Assembly (NCBI RefSeq): GCF_039537985.1
Contig: NZ_BAABBN010000004.1
Span: 1,178,001-1,242,000 of the forward strand
Source: Litoribacillus peritrichatus
GTDB lineage: Bacteria > Pseudomonadota > Gammaproteobacteria > Pseudomonadales > Litoribrevibacteraceae
Direction of reading: 5' to 3'
Length of the DNA: 64,000 nt
The notes under the pieces were generated by a model that ran no database searches, was not told the origin of the DNA, and worked only from the letters and a program-made list of their open reading frames with translations. Made by a program: the position numbers and the translations under genes. Shown here piece after piece: positions 43,082 to 51,427 of the stretch. Positions within the stretch are counted from its first letter, which is position 1. Each line of letters begins with the position of its first letter.

Positions 43082-44422
43082 TTAAGCTGTGTCAGTTTGT
43101 TTTGAGCAAGCAGTCAACAAGCCGCTGGCCGTGAATAATTCAATCATAGCCGAATGGTTTGAAGGAAAATAAAGATGAAGGTAGGAAGTCGTTAAACCTT
43201 TGTTTCGGAAAATAGGCTCGCCGGGTGCCGGGTGGCTGATTCGTTTGCCGAACGCAATCGGTTCTCCTTGTTGTTCACTCCGGCTTCTGTGGTGCGCATG
43301 GCCGCGTACTTCACCTTCTGGCAGCATGGCTGATTGCATGCCCTGGCATCCGCCTTTGGGGCGCATGAAACCATGACCCGAGATTAAACCTGCCATTGGC
43401 CAGGTCTCGCCCTTCAATGTGGTTAACGACTCTTGTATGTAAAGCATGCCGCCACATTCAGCCAAGATGGTTTTTCCTGACTCATAAAAATCAACTAACG
43501 CTACTTTCATACACTCGTTTTTACTGAGCACTTCAAGGTGAAGTTCGGGGTAGCCTCCGGGCAACCAAATGCAATCTACGTCCGGGATTTGATCATCGTG
43601 CATGGGCGAGAAATAATGAAGCTCCGCGCCGTGCGATTCTAAAAAGCGAACATTGGCCGGATAAATAAAACTGAATGCTTCGTCTTTGGCGATCCCGATT
43701 TTAACGTTTGTCAGTGGTTTAGACTCAGTGCTGTTTTGTGATGAGGTTTCTTTAAATATCAAAGGATTAGGAAGATCAGCTAAACCAGTTTCAGCAATGA
43801 TGTTGGCAATGGAGTCCAGCTTCGTATCGTAATCTTCAATTTCATGAGGTCTTACTAACCCTAAATGGCGCTCAGGTAAGACCATATCGTCGGACTTCCG
43901 AAAAGTAGCCAAAACCGGGATGTCTTTCGGCATGCTTTCGATCACTAATTCACAGTGGCGCTGGCTGCCAAGATTGTTGGCGATGATGCCGGCAAAAGGC
44001 AATGAAGGGCGGTAGCTTTTCAAACCTAGTGCTAATGCGCCCACGGTCTGTGCCATCTTTGGTGCACTGATCACTGCCACTACGGGGATACCAAAAAATT
44101 CAGCCAAATCAGCACCGCTGGGGTTGCCATCGTATAATCCCATGACGCCTTCAATCAGAATCAGGTCTGCGGTTTTTGCTGCCTCGTAAAGATATTGGCG
44201 GCATAAATCTTCACCCATCATCCACAAGTCAAGCTGCTCGGCCGGGCTACCTGCTGCCTGTTCCAGTATGAGTGGGTCTAAATAATCCGGGCCGGTCTTG
44301 AAAACGCGTACATTCAAACCTTGATTGCGGTGGTACCTGGCCAGCCCTGCGGTGATGGTCGTTTTTCCCTGGCCGGAGGCCATGGCACTGATGAATAAAG
44401 CAGGGCATTGTACGGCGTTCAT
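43082..44422 (-). CDS. cobB: Cobyrinate/hydrogenobyrinate a,c-diamide synthase (copy 1)
   Basis: The 446-residue protein has an N-terminal dethiobiotin-synthetase-like ATP domain (ASGQGKTTITAGLARYHR) and a C-terminal class I glutamine amidotransferase domain. That domain has the nucleophile cysteine in ILAECGGMLYI and the late histidine in YLHLYFPSN. It amidates the a and c side chains. The family is CobB when the substrate is metal-free and CbiA when it carries cobalt; sequence alone cannot say which. A close paralogue is at 47294-48670. It lies between cobO and cbiD in the operon. Confidence 0.93.
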   Translation of the reverse strand: MNAVQCPALFISAMASGQGKTTITAGLARYHRNQGLNVRVFKTGPDYLDPLILEQAAGSPAEQLDLWMMGEDLCRQYLYEAAKTADLILIEGVMGLYDGNPSGADLAEFFGIPVVAVISAPKMAQTVGALALGLKSYRPSLPFAGIIANNLGSQRHCELVIESMPKDIPVLATFRKSDDMVLPERHLGLVRPHEIEDYDTKLDSIANIIAETGLADLPNPLIFKETSSQNSTESKPLTNVKIGIAKDEAFSFIYPANVRFLESHGAELHYFSPMHDDQIPDVDCIWLPGGYPELHLEVLSKNECMKVALVDFYESGKTILAECGGMLYIQESLTTLKGETWPMAGLISGHGFMRPKGGCQGMQSAMLPEGEVRGHAHHRSRSEQQGEPIAFGKRISHPAPGEPIFRNKGLTTSYLHLYFPSNHSAMIELFTASGLLTACSKQTDTA

Positions 44423-44475
44423 TGATCGTCCTGGATATCAAAGCTTGATAGGAGAGGCAGTTAACTGGGTGGAGT

Positions 44476-45084
44476 TTACCATTCAATGCCGGGTTGGGCT
44501 TTTACACCTTGGCGGAATGCATGTTTTTCATCCTGAACGTCACTGATGGTGTCTGCGATTTCTTGCAGATCTCGGTGCATTGTTCTGCCGGTAATCATCA
44601 CGTTCTGATGTTTTGGGCGGTTTTGAAGGGCTTCAATTACAGGTTCGACAGGCAGGTATTTATATTTGAACATGTAACTCATTTCATCAAAAATCAGGAT
44701 GTCGTAAGACGGATCTTTGAGCATCTTTTCCGCAATGGCCCAAGCCTGTTGTGCGGCTTCGATGTCTTGGCTTTTGTCCTGTGTTTCCCAGGTGAAGCCA
44801 TGGCCCATGACATGAAAATCCACTTGCGGGTGATCTTTAAAGAAAAGATGTTCACCTGTGCTGCGACGTCCTTTGATGAACTGAATGACGCCCGCTTTTT
44901 GATTGTGGCCTAACGAGCGGGCCATAGTGCCAAAGGCTGAACTGGATTTACCTTTGCCATTGCCTTTTAACAGAATCAAAACACCACGTTCTTCAGTCGC
45001 TTTCGCGATACGAGCATCCACGACTTCTTTTTTCTTTGCCAAGCGGGCTTTGTGCTTGTCTTGTTCGATTTGGTCGATGCTCAT
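44476..45084 (-). CDS. cobO: Cob(I)yrinic acid a,c-diamide adenosyltransferase CobO
   Basis: The 202-residue protein is of the CobA/BtuR fold. It has the P-loop LLKGNGKGKSSSAFG, the GVIQFIKGRRSTGEHLFF segment, and ILIFDEMSYMFKYKYL and VMITGRTMHRDLQEIADT. It attaches the adenosyl group to the corrin cobalt using ATP. It lies between the ChlI/ChlD fusion gene (67-base gap) and cobB (53-base gap). Confidence 0.95.
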   Translation of the reverse strand: MSIDQIEQDKHKARLAKKKEVVDARIAKATEERGVLILLKGNGKGKSSSAFGTMARSLGHNQKAGVIQFIKGRRSTGEHLFFKDHPQVDFHVMGHGFTWETQDKSQDIEAAQQAWAIAEKMLKDPSYDILIFDEMSYMFKYKYLPVEPVIEALQNRPKHQNVMITGRTMHRDLQEIADTISDVQDEKHAFRQGVKAQPGIEW

Positions 45085-45151
45085 TGTTTAATGTCCTTAT
45101 TAGTGTGCGTTTAGAATCTGTTTGTTCAACGTACTTGGTTTAGCGGTCTGA

Positions 45152-47068
45152 CTAAGAATGGCTCGATACTTTGGGTGTTTGAACGTCCAGGTTGGGTAAG
45201 TCTTCTAAATGGACGTAATGAGCTTTCATTTCCTGGGCCAGTTTTTGACACCGAGCGAGCCTGATTTGATTCAACTCTGTGTCTATGATGCTAATGTTGG
45301 CGTCCAGGTTGATATCTGAAATTTGATCTTTCACCCGACCATCGGTAAATAAGTATAAATAATTTTGCTGGGACGGGCTTTTTAATTTCGTTTTATGAAA
45401 AATTTCTCGTGCTTTTAGCAGTGCGAGTCGAAGTGGTGTGCCGCCACCGACCTGTATTTGGTTGAGCTGTTCAACAATATTCTTAGGCGCTCGTTTAGGA
45501 GAAATAACCAAACCCACTTTACCGTTACCGAATTGAAGGAGTGCGACGTCTTCGCGCTTCAAATAAAATTGATTCACCATTTGGGAAACAATGCCTTTGG
45601 CCTGACCTAATGCGTGTTTGTTTTGGGTCGAACCAGAGCAGTCCATCAAAATGACATGCAACTGACTTTGTTTATGGAAATTTCTGGCGTGGTGCAAGCG
45701 CTCAATTTTAGGTGTTTGGTCTGAAGTGCCTTTGAGGTTGATCGGGTCAGATAAGGTAGCAGGCCATGAAATTTTGGAAGAGGCCTGACGTTGGCTACCA
45801 GCGGTCAACCCGTTGGTGCTTTGAACTTTACCTTTTCGTTTTTTTTGCAGTTCATCAGAGGTGATGAAAGACAAGCTATTATGAGGCGGCTTTGAGAAAG
45901 GCAAGTTTGTTAATAAGGCCTGGCCGTTTCGTTCAAGGACAGTGTTCATTTCTGTCGTGGTCTCGGACGCAGAATCACCTTCATGAGAGCTGGTTTGCTT
46001 GGGCGAGTCGAGCTCTCCCCATTGCGTTTGCGTATCTTGGATTGGGTCATTCAGACTTTGGCTGCGATCCCTGAAGCTGTCTTTGGGTCTTCTGCCGGAA
46101 GAGCTTTGACCTTCATTTTTGTTTGAACCTGACTTTTCGTTCTTGTTGGAATCCGGTTCGTTAGGCGTTCCATTGGGAGGCGTATTTGGCGATGTAGGTG
46201 GCTGGTTGGTTCTTCGGTGCGTTAATACAAACTCTGCCACAGAATCGATGTGATTTTGTGTCACCTTGATAGAACCTTCCCACGAGGCCTGCGCTTTTGC
46301 TGCTCGTTGCATTGCAATATCTGCGCGTAAACCTTCGACGTGTGCCTGTGAGCAAAGTTCGGCTATGTACAGCTGTTGCTCTACGTTTAATTGGACATCC
46401 TTGAGTAATGAACGCGCCGTTAAGATTCTGTCTTTCAGTTGAAGTTGATCTGCTTCGTATTGCTCTGCAAATGACAAAGGGTGTTGATCAAATGCAATAC
46501 GGCGATTGACCGCTTCGACACGCTGGTGTGGCGTGAGTTGTTCGTGCATATCGACAAATAAGCCGAATCGATCCAGTAGCTGTGGCCGTAACTCACCTTC
46601 GTCCGGGTTCATGGTGCCGATTAGCACAAACTTGGCCTCGTGCTGGTGTGATATGCCATCCCGCTCTACATGGTTGATGCCGCTTGCTGCCACATCCAAT
46701 AATAAATCGACAAGGTGATCCGGCAATAAGTTAACTTCATCGACGTATAAAATGCCCTGATGAGCGCGGGCTAGTAAGCCTGGCGAAAAGGCAACCTCAC
46801 CATTGGCCAGTATTTTTTCCAGATTTAAAGAGCCGACTAATTTTTCTTCCGTCGCACCGAGCGGTAAGGTAATGAATTCTTTTTGATTTGACGTGTTTGA
46901 AATCAGTTCGCCAAGGCCTCGGGCTAAAGTCGTTTTGCCTATGCCCCGCGGCCCACTGACTAAAACCCCGCCGAGATGAGGTTCAATGGCGGATAATATG
47001 AGCGCTTGTTTGAGTTTTTCCTGACCTATTACCGCAGAAAAGGGGTAGTGAAGATGTAATGTGCTCAT
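45152..47068 (-). CDS. ChlI/ChlD-type AAA+ and VWA fusion, cobaltochelatase ATPase partner
   Basis: The 638-residue protein joins a magnesium-chelatase-I-type AAA+ domain (Walker A GPRGIGKT at 39-46, VDEVNLLPDHLVDLLLDVAASG, GTMNPDEGELRPQLLDRFGL) to a C-terminal VWA domain. The VWA MIDAS motif is DCSGST (about 475), with a later GGGTPLRLAL. A polar, Ser/Pro/Asn-rich linker separates them. In species without CobS and CobT, ChlI/ChlD-like proteins are thought to power CobN. No chlH or other chlorophyll gene is nearby. It is the first gene of the minus-strand cobalamin operon. Confidence 0.9.
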   Translation of the reverse strand: MSTLHLHYPFSAVIGQEKLKQALILSAIEPHLGGVLVSGPRGIGKTTLARGLGELISNTSNQKEFITLPLGATEEKLVGSLNLEKILANGEVAFSPGLLARAHQGILYVDEVNLLPDHLVDLLLDVAASGINHVERDGISHQHEAKFVLIGTMNPDEGELRPQLLDRFGLFVDMHEQLTPHQRVEAVNRRIAFDQHPLSFAEQYEADQLQLKDRILTARSLLKDVQLNVEQQLYIAELCSQAHVEGLRADIAMQRAAKAQASWEGSIKVTQNHIDSVAEFVLTHRRTNQPPTSPNTPPNGTPNEPDSNKNEKSGSNKNEGQSSSGRRPKDSFRDRSQSLNDPIQDTQTQWGELDSPKQTSSHEGDSASETTTEMNTVLERNGQALLTNLPFSKPPHNSLSFITSDELQKKRKGKVQSTNGLTAGSQRQASSKISWPATLSDPINLKGTSDQTPKIERLHHARNFHKQSQLHVILMDCSGSTQNKHALGQAKGIVSQMVNQFYLKREDVALLQFGNGKVGLVISPKRAPKNIVEQLNQIQVGGGTPLRLALLKAREIFHKTKLKSPSQQNYLYLFTDGRVKDQISDINLDANISIIDTELNQIRLARCQKLAQEMKAHYVHLEDLPNLDVQTPKVSSHS

Positions 47069-47293
47069 ATTAATTATTTGATACTCACAAATTTGTCCAG
47101 AAGCCTATGGCTTTAAGCGCAGACTTCAATAGGGTGCCGATGCTATCAGAGCGTGACCACTTGTCAATTATAGCCGGGTTACTTTAGGTTTCGATTCCGC
47201 CAGAAGAGGAAGGTTTCGATGGAATTTATGACATTTTGTTGCAACTTTGTAAAAATGAAATAAGCTATCTGCTACTTTTCTCTGTTAGTTGCT

Positions 47294-48670
47294 ATGCACG
47301 TGTCTGATTTTCAACACAATTCTCAATCCATTATGTGTCCCGCATTAATTATTTCTGCGCCATCTTCCGGGCAAGGTAAAACCACAGCGACCGCTGCATT
47401 AGCACGCCTTTTCCGAAATCAGGGTAAACAGGTTCGGGTATTTAAAATTGGGCCGGATTTTCTCGATCCGATGATTCTTGAACAAGCCTCTGGTCAACCT
47501 GTATATCAGCTGGACCTCTTCATGGGTGGCGAACAGCATTGCCGACATCTGTTATATCAGGCGGCGTTAACGTCTGACCTGATTCTTATAGAAGGTGTAA
47601 TGGGGTTGTTTGATGGTCACTCGTCCGCTGCAGACTTTGCATTTCGACTTAACATACCTGTAGTGGCTGTTATGGATGGCTCTGCGATGGCTCAATCCTT
47701 TGGTGCGATTGCGTTTGGTTTGGCAAATTATCGGGCAGGTCTTCCGTTCGCAGGTGTGCTGGCAAACAACGTTGGCAGTGAGGGGCATATGCGTATGTTA
47801 CGAGACAGTTTGCCTGAGAATATGTTTTGGTTTGGCGCGCTTTTTCGATCAAAAGAAACGAGCGGGCAGGACATCAGCTTACCGTCTCGCCATCTGGGTT
47901 TGGTTCAGAAAAGTGAAATTGAAGATTTGGATGAGCGTTTGGATTGTGCTGCGCATCAACTGGCTCAAACCGGACTCTCTAAACTACCGGAGCCAGTTGA
48001 GTTTCAGCGGGTTGAAGATGTAAGCAGGTACGATCAACACATCAATAAAGGTATCTATGAATTAAAACCACTGGCAGGGTTAGCCGTTGCTGTTGCCTGT
48101 GATCAGGCGCTCGGCTTTATTTATCCGGCCAATGTTGATGTGCTGAAGCTGCTTGGTGCAGAGGTTGTCTATTTTTCGCCGCTGGCGGATCAGGTGCTGC
48201 CTGAAGCCGATGCTTTATACCTGCCGGGCGGTTACCCGGAACTGCATCATCAGGCTTTGGCACTCAATCAGTCTTTGACAGATCAAATTAATGAGTTTGC
48301 TGATCAGGGTAACCCCGTATTGGCTGAGTGTGGTGGCATGATGTGGCTGGTTGATGAATTAACCGATATTAGCGGTGACACTTCTGCCATGCTTGGTATA
48401 CTGCCCGGTCATGCAAAAATGCAGAAACGTTTGACTGCGATCGCTATGCAACAAGTGGATTTACCGGAAGGAAAATTGGCCGGCCACACCTTTCATCATT
48501 CAAAGCTTGAAACGAAAATGGAGCCCATAGCGAAAGGAAAAAGTCCGTCGAACAAAGCAACCAGTGAATTGATTTACCGAAAAGGACGCATCACCGCCAG
48601 CTATGTCCATTATTATTTTCCTTCGAACCCGTCAGCGGTTGCTAAGCTGTTTTCTAAAGATGTTGTTTGA
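47294..48670 (+). CDS. Cobyrinate/hydrogenobyrinate a,c-diamide synthase (copy 2)
   Basis: The 458-residue protein is a paralogue of the one at 43082-44422 and shares most landmark segments. It has the ATP domain PSSGQGKTTATAALARLFRNQG, the acidic LIEGVMGLFDG, the amidotransferase cysteine in VLAECGGMMWL and the late histidine in YVHYYFPSN. It may be the CbiA-type partner to the first copy's CobB-type activity, or a duplicate. It heads the plus-strand operon, divergent from the ChlI/ChlD gene by a 225-base spacer. The start at 47294 lacks a ribosome site; the ATG at 47333 is possible. Confidence 0.92.
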   Translation: MHVSDFQHNSQSIMCPALIISAPSSGQGKTTATAALARLFRNQGKQVRVFKIGPDFLDPMILEQASGQPVYQLDLFMGGEQHCRHLLYQAALTSDLILIEGVMGLFDGHSSAADFAFRLNIPVVAVMDGSAMAQSFGAIAFGLANYRAGLPFAGVLANNVGSEGHMRMLRDSLPENMFWFGALFRSKETSGQDISLPSRHLGLVQKSEIEDLDERLDCAAHQLAQTGLSKLPEPVEFQRVEDVSRYDQHINKGIYELKPLAGLAVAVACDQALGFIYPANVDVLKLLGAEVVYFSPLADQVLPEADALYLPGGYPELHHQALALNQSLTDQINEFADQGNPVLAECGGMMWLVDELTDISGDTSAMLGILPGHAKMQKRLTAIAMQQVDLPEGKLAGHTFHHSKLETKMEPIAKGKSPSNKATSELIYRKGRITASYVHYYFPSNPSAVAKLFSKDVV

Positions 48671-48681
48671 GACCCGAATTC

Positions 48682-49344
48682 ATGAGTAAGCACGCGTTCA
48701 GTGATTCAGAAAAACAAGCCGTATATAGAGCCATTGCTGAACGCCGTGATATGCGTCATTTTAATGGAGAGCCGGTGGATGAACAGGTTCTTGCTCGATT
48801 GCTCCAGGCCGCGCATCAAGCGCCTAGCGTTGGTTTAATGCAACCTTGGCGAATTATGCGCATTACCGATGTGGCGCTTCGTGCAGAAATTCGTGATCTG
48901 GTCGAGAAAGAACGCGTTCATACAGCAGATGCGCTGGGTGAGCGAAGTGCTGAATTCATGCGTCTCAAAGTCGAAGGCATAGACCAGTGTGCTGAAGTTT
49001 TTGTGATGGCGCTTCAGGATCAAAGAGAACATCACGTATTTGGCCGAAGAACTCTGCCGGAAATGGATTTAGCCTCAGTATCTTGTGCCATTCAGAACCT
49101 TTGGTTGGCTGCGCGTGCCGAGGGTATTGGCGTCGGCTGGGTTTCTTTATTTGACCCGCAACAGTTGAGTGATTTACTTAATATGCCGACAGGCAGTAAG
49201 CCGGTGGCTGTACTTTGTATTGGTCATGTGGATGAGTTTTATTCAAAGCCAATGCTTGAACTGGAAGGTTGGACACAAGCCAAACCGCTGGATGATTTTC
49301 TGTGGGAAAACGGTTGGCAAAATACACCGATGAACGAGGAGTGA
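48682..49344 (+). CDS. bluB: 5,6-dimethylbenzimidazole synthase BluB
   Basis: The 220-residue nitroreductase-fold protein has AIAERRDMRHFNGEPVDEQVLARLLQAAHQAPSVGLMQPWRI, FGRRTLPEMDLASVSCAIQNLWLAARAEGIGVGWVSLFDP and KPVAVLCIGHV, the BluB hallmarks. It fragments reduced FMN with oxygen to make the lower ligand, so lower-ligand synthesis here needs oxygen. The ATG at 48682 starts shortly after the previous stop. It is followed by cbiB. Confidence 0.94.
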   Translation: MSKHAFSDSEKQAVYRAIAERRDMRHFNGEPVDEQVLARLLQAAHQAPSVGLMQPWRIMRITDVALRAEIRDLVEKERVHTADALGERSAEFMRLKVEGIDQCAEVFVMALQDQREHHVFGRRTLPEMDLASVSCAIQNLWLAARAEGIGVGWVSLFDPQQLSDLLNMPTGSKPVAVLCIGHVDEFYSKPMLELEGWTQAKPLDDFLWENGWQNTPMNEE

Positions 49345-49351
49345 ATGGATC

Positions 49352-50338
49352 ATGGCCTTGGTGATATCCGTATTTATTTTGATTTTTGCAGTGTTGTTGG
49401 ATTTAAAGTTTGGCGAACCTAAGCGTTACCACCCATTGGTTGGGTTTGGTCATTGGGTAGTCAAGTTGGAGTCGTTTTTAAACCATGAAACCAGTTACAG
49501 TGAACGACCAAATGTGGTGATTAAAGCCAAGGGCACCATTGCCTGGGCCATTGCCGTGGTTCCGATCGCTTTCGTTTTGGCTTGGTTGGTTGCACGGTTG
49601 CCTATGCCGATTTATGTGGTGGTTTCGATTGCTGTGTTGTATTTGTCCATTGGCCATAAAAGCTTACAGGAACATATTCTTCCTATTGCAGAGGCTTTAT
49701 TGAAAGGCGACCAGGATGAGGCCAGAAGGCTGACATCTATGATTGTCAGCCGCGATCCGGCAGAAATGAATATTGAAAAGTCGGCCATTGAGTCGGCGCT
49801 GGAAAATGGCAGCGATTCGGTTTTTGCGCCGATTTTTTGGTTCTTAGTTGCAGGGCCGGTGGGCGCTTTGGTATATCGACTGGCGAATACGCTGGATGCA
49901 ATGTGGGGATATCGAACCGAGCGTTATTTTAATTTTGGCTGGGCGGCCGCAAAAATAGATGATGCGCTAAACTATATCCCCGCCAGGTTGACTGCATTCA
50001 GTTATCTGGTGGTATCTAAGTTCATGGCCGACGCGGATGCCAAGGTGGGCGGGTTTCGCAAGGGTTTGCGTTGTTGGCGGGAGCAAGCAGCGTTGTTGTC
50101 TAGCCCCAATGGTGGCCCGGTAATGGCGGCAGGTGCCGGTGCGCTCGGTATTACTTTAGGTGGCCGCACTTGTTACCACGGAAAGTGGCAGGAAAAACCT
50201 GAGTTTGGTTGTGGGCCGGAAGCGACCGCTGAAGACATTCCAAGAGCCATGCAAATGGTTACCTACACTTTAGGTCTATGGGTTTCCATACCTTTCTTGG
50301 CGGTGATATTGGTGTTGTTCATGGGATGGGCCGCTTGA
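49352..50338 (+). CDS. cbiB: Adenosylcobinamide-phosphate synthase CbiB
   Basis: The 328-residue inner-membrane protein has the CbiB start (AVLLDLKFGEPKRYHPLVGFGHWV), SIGHKSLQEHILPIAEALLKGDQDEARRLTSMIVSRDPAEMN, SAIESALENGSDSVFAPIFWFLVAGPVGALVYRLANTLDAMWGYRTERYFNFGW, and several membrane helices. It attaches aminopropanol phosphate to adenosylcobyric acid. GAGGAG precedes the start. The next gene begins inside its 3' end. Confidence 0.94.
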   Translation: MALVISVFILIFAVLLDLKFGEPKRYHPLVGFGHWVVKLESFLNHETSYSERPNVVIKAKGTIAWAIAVVPIAFVLAWLVARLPMPIYVVVSIAVLYLSIGHKSLQEHILPIAEALLKGDQDEARRLTSMIVSRDPAEMNIEKSAIESALENGSDSVFAPIFWFLVAGPVGALVYRLANTLDAMWGYRTERYFNFGWAAAKIDDALNYIPARLTAFSYLVVSKFMADADAKVGGFRKGLRCWREQAALLSSPNGGPVMAAGAGALGITLGGRTCYHGKWQEKPEFGCGPEATAEDIPRAMQMVTYTLGLWVSIPFLAVILVLFMGWAA

Positions 50339-51423
50339 GTCGAGAGTTGTTAGAAAGTTCGGGTTTTCCTGTCTTGTCCTCTGCTGAACACGGCGGTCAG
50401 CTTCGTAAAGCAGCGGATTTGTTTAATATTCCATTGAATGATTGGCTCGATCTTTCGACAGGAATTAACCCCAACGGTTATCCGGTGGGGCACATTCCAG
50501 CCGAAGTCTGGCAACGTCTTCCTGAAGAAAATGATGGGCTCGAACTTGCCGCTAGCCGTTATTATCAATCCGAACATTTCGTGGCCTTGCCTGGCAGTCA
50601 GTGGTTGATTCAATCATTGCCATCTTTCATAAACGCTGGTGCTTCTAAATTAAAGGTAGGTGTTTTTGAACCCTCTTATTTTGAGCACGCAAAGGCTTGG
50701 CGTGACAGTGGTCATCAGTTAATACCACTGAAACACGATCTGCCAGAAGACGAAATAGAGCGGTTGCTGATCCAGCTTGATGTGCTTGTAGTTGTTAACC
50801 CAAATAACCCCACAGGTCGGATTTTTCAGAAAAATACACTTTTAAAGTGGCATGCTGTTCTTCAACAAAAAGGCGGTTACTTAGTTGTGGATGAAGCCTT
50901 TATGGATGCTGATTCGACAAACAGCCTTGTGCCTGATGCTCATCAAGCCGGATTAGTCGTATTACGTTCTTTAGGCAAGTTTTTTGGTTTGGCGGGCGTT
51001 CGCCTGGGGTTTGTCTTTGCGGAACAAGGCTTATTAACTGAAGTAAAAAACCGACTTGGCCCGTGGTCGATTGCTCATCCGACGCGTTGGGCGGCCAAAC
51101 AAGCGCTCGAAGATCGGGGTTGGCAGAACACGACAAGAAATACTCTGAAAGCGGAAAGCGAACGATTAATTAACTTTCTTGAAGTAGCTGGATTGAATGC
51201 TTCAGGGGCAACGCCATTGTTTGTGTGGGTGGAATCGCCTGTTGCTACACAGTGGCATCAATCGTTAGCACAGCAAGGGATTTTAGTTCGGTTGTTTGTT
51301 GCTTCGTCGGTTTCAGGGTCAGCATCTTTACGGTTCGGGCTGCCTGCAGATGAGCAAGGCTGGCGGCGACTAGAATCAGCACTCGACTACTCATCTAACG
51401 AAATAATGAAAACAAACAGGTAA
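50326..51423 (+). CDS. Threonine-phosphate decarboxylase (CobC/CobD type)
   Basis: The 365-residue protein is an aminotransferase-fold PLP enzyme. It has LDLSTGINPNGYPV near the start, VVVNPNNPTGRIF, and the PLP lysine in VLRSLGKFFGLAGVRLGFV. It produces aminopropanol phosphate for CbiB. The chosen ATG at 50326 overlaps the cbiB end by 13 bases; an earlier ATG at 50278 lies deeper in cbiB. Its position between cbiB and cobQ supports the function. The gene name differs between organisms (cobC or cobD), so none is assigned. Confidence 0.93.
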   Translation: MGRLSRELLESSGFPVLSSAEHGGQLRKAADLFNIPLNDWLDLSTGINPNGYPVGHIPAEVWQRLPEENDGLELAASRYYQSEHFVALPGSQWLIQSLPSFINAGASKLKVGVFEPSYFEHAKAWRDSGHQLIPLKHDLPEDEIERLLIQLDVLVVVNPNNPTGRIFQKNTLLKWHAVLQQKGGYLVVDEAFMDADSTNSLVPDAHQAGLVVLRSLGKFFGLAGVRLGFVFAEQGLLTEVKNRLGPWSIAHPTRWAAKQALEDRGWQNTTRNTLKAESERLINFLEVAGLNASGATPLFVWVESPVATQWHQSLAQQGILVRLFVASSVSGSASLRFGLPADEQGWRRLESALDYSSNEIMKTNR

Positions 51424-51427
51424 ACGA

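Noticed and set aside
47186..47215. tRNA-like T-arm sequence (GGTTTCGATTCC) in the cobalamin spacer
   Set aside because: No matching acceptor, D or anticodon stems could be placed in the preceding 75 bases.
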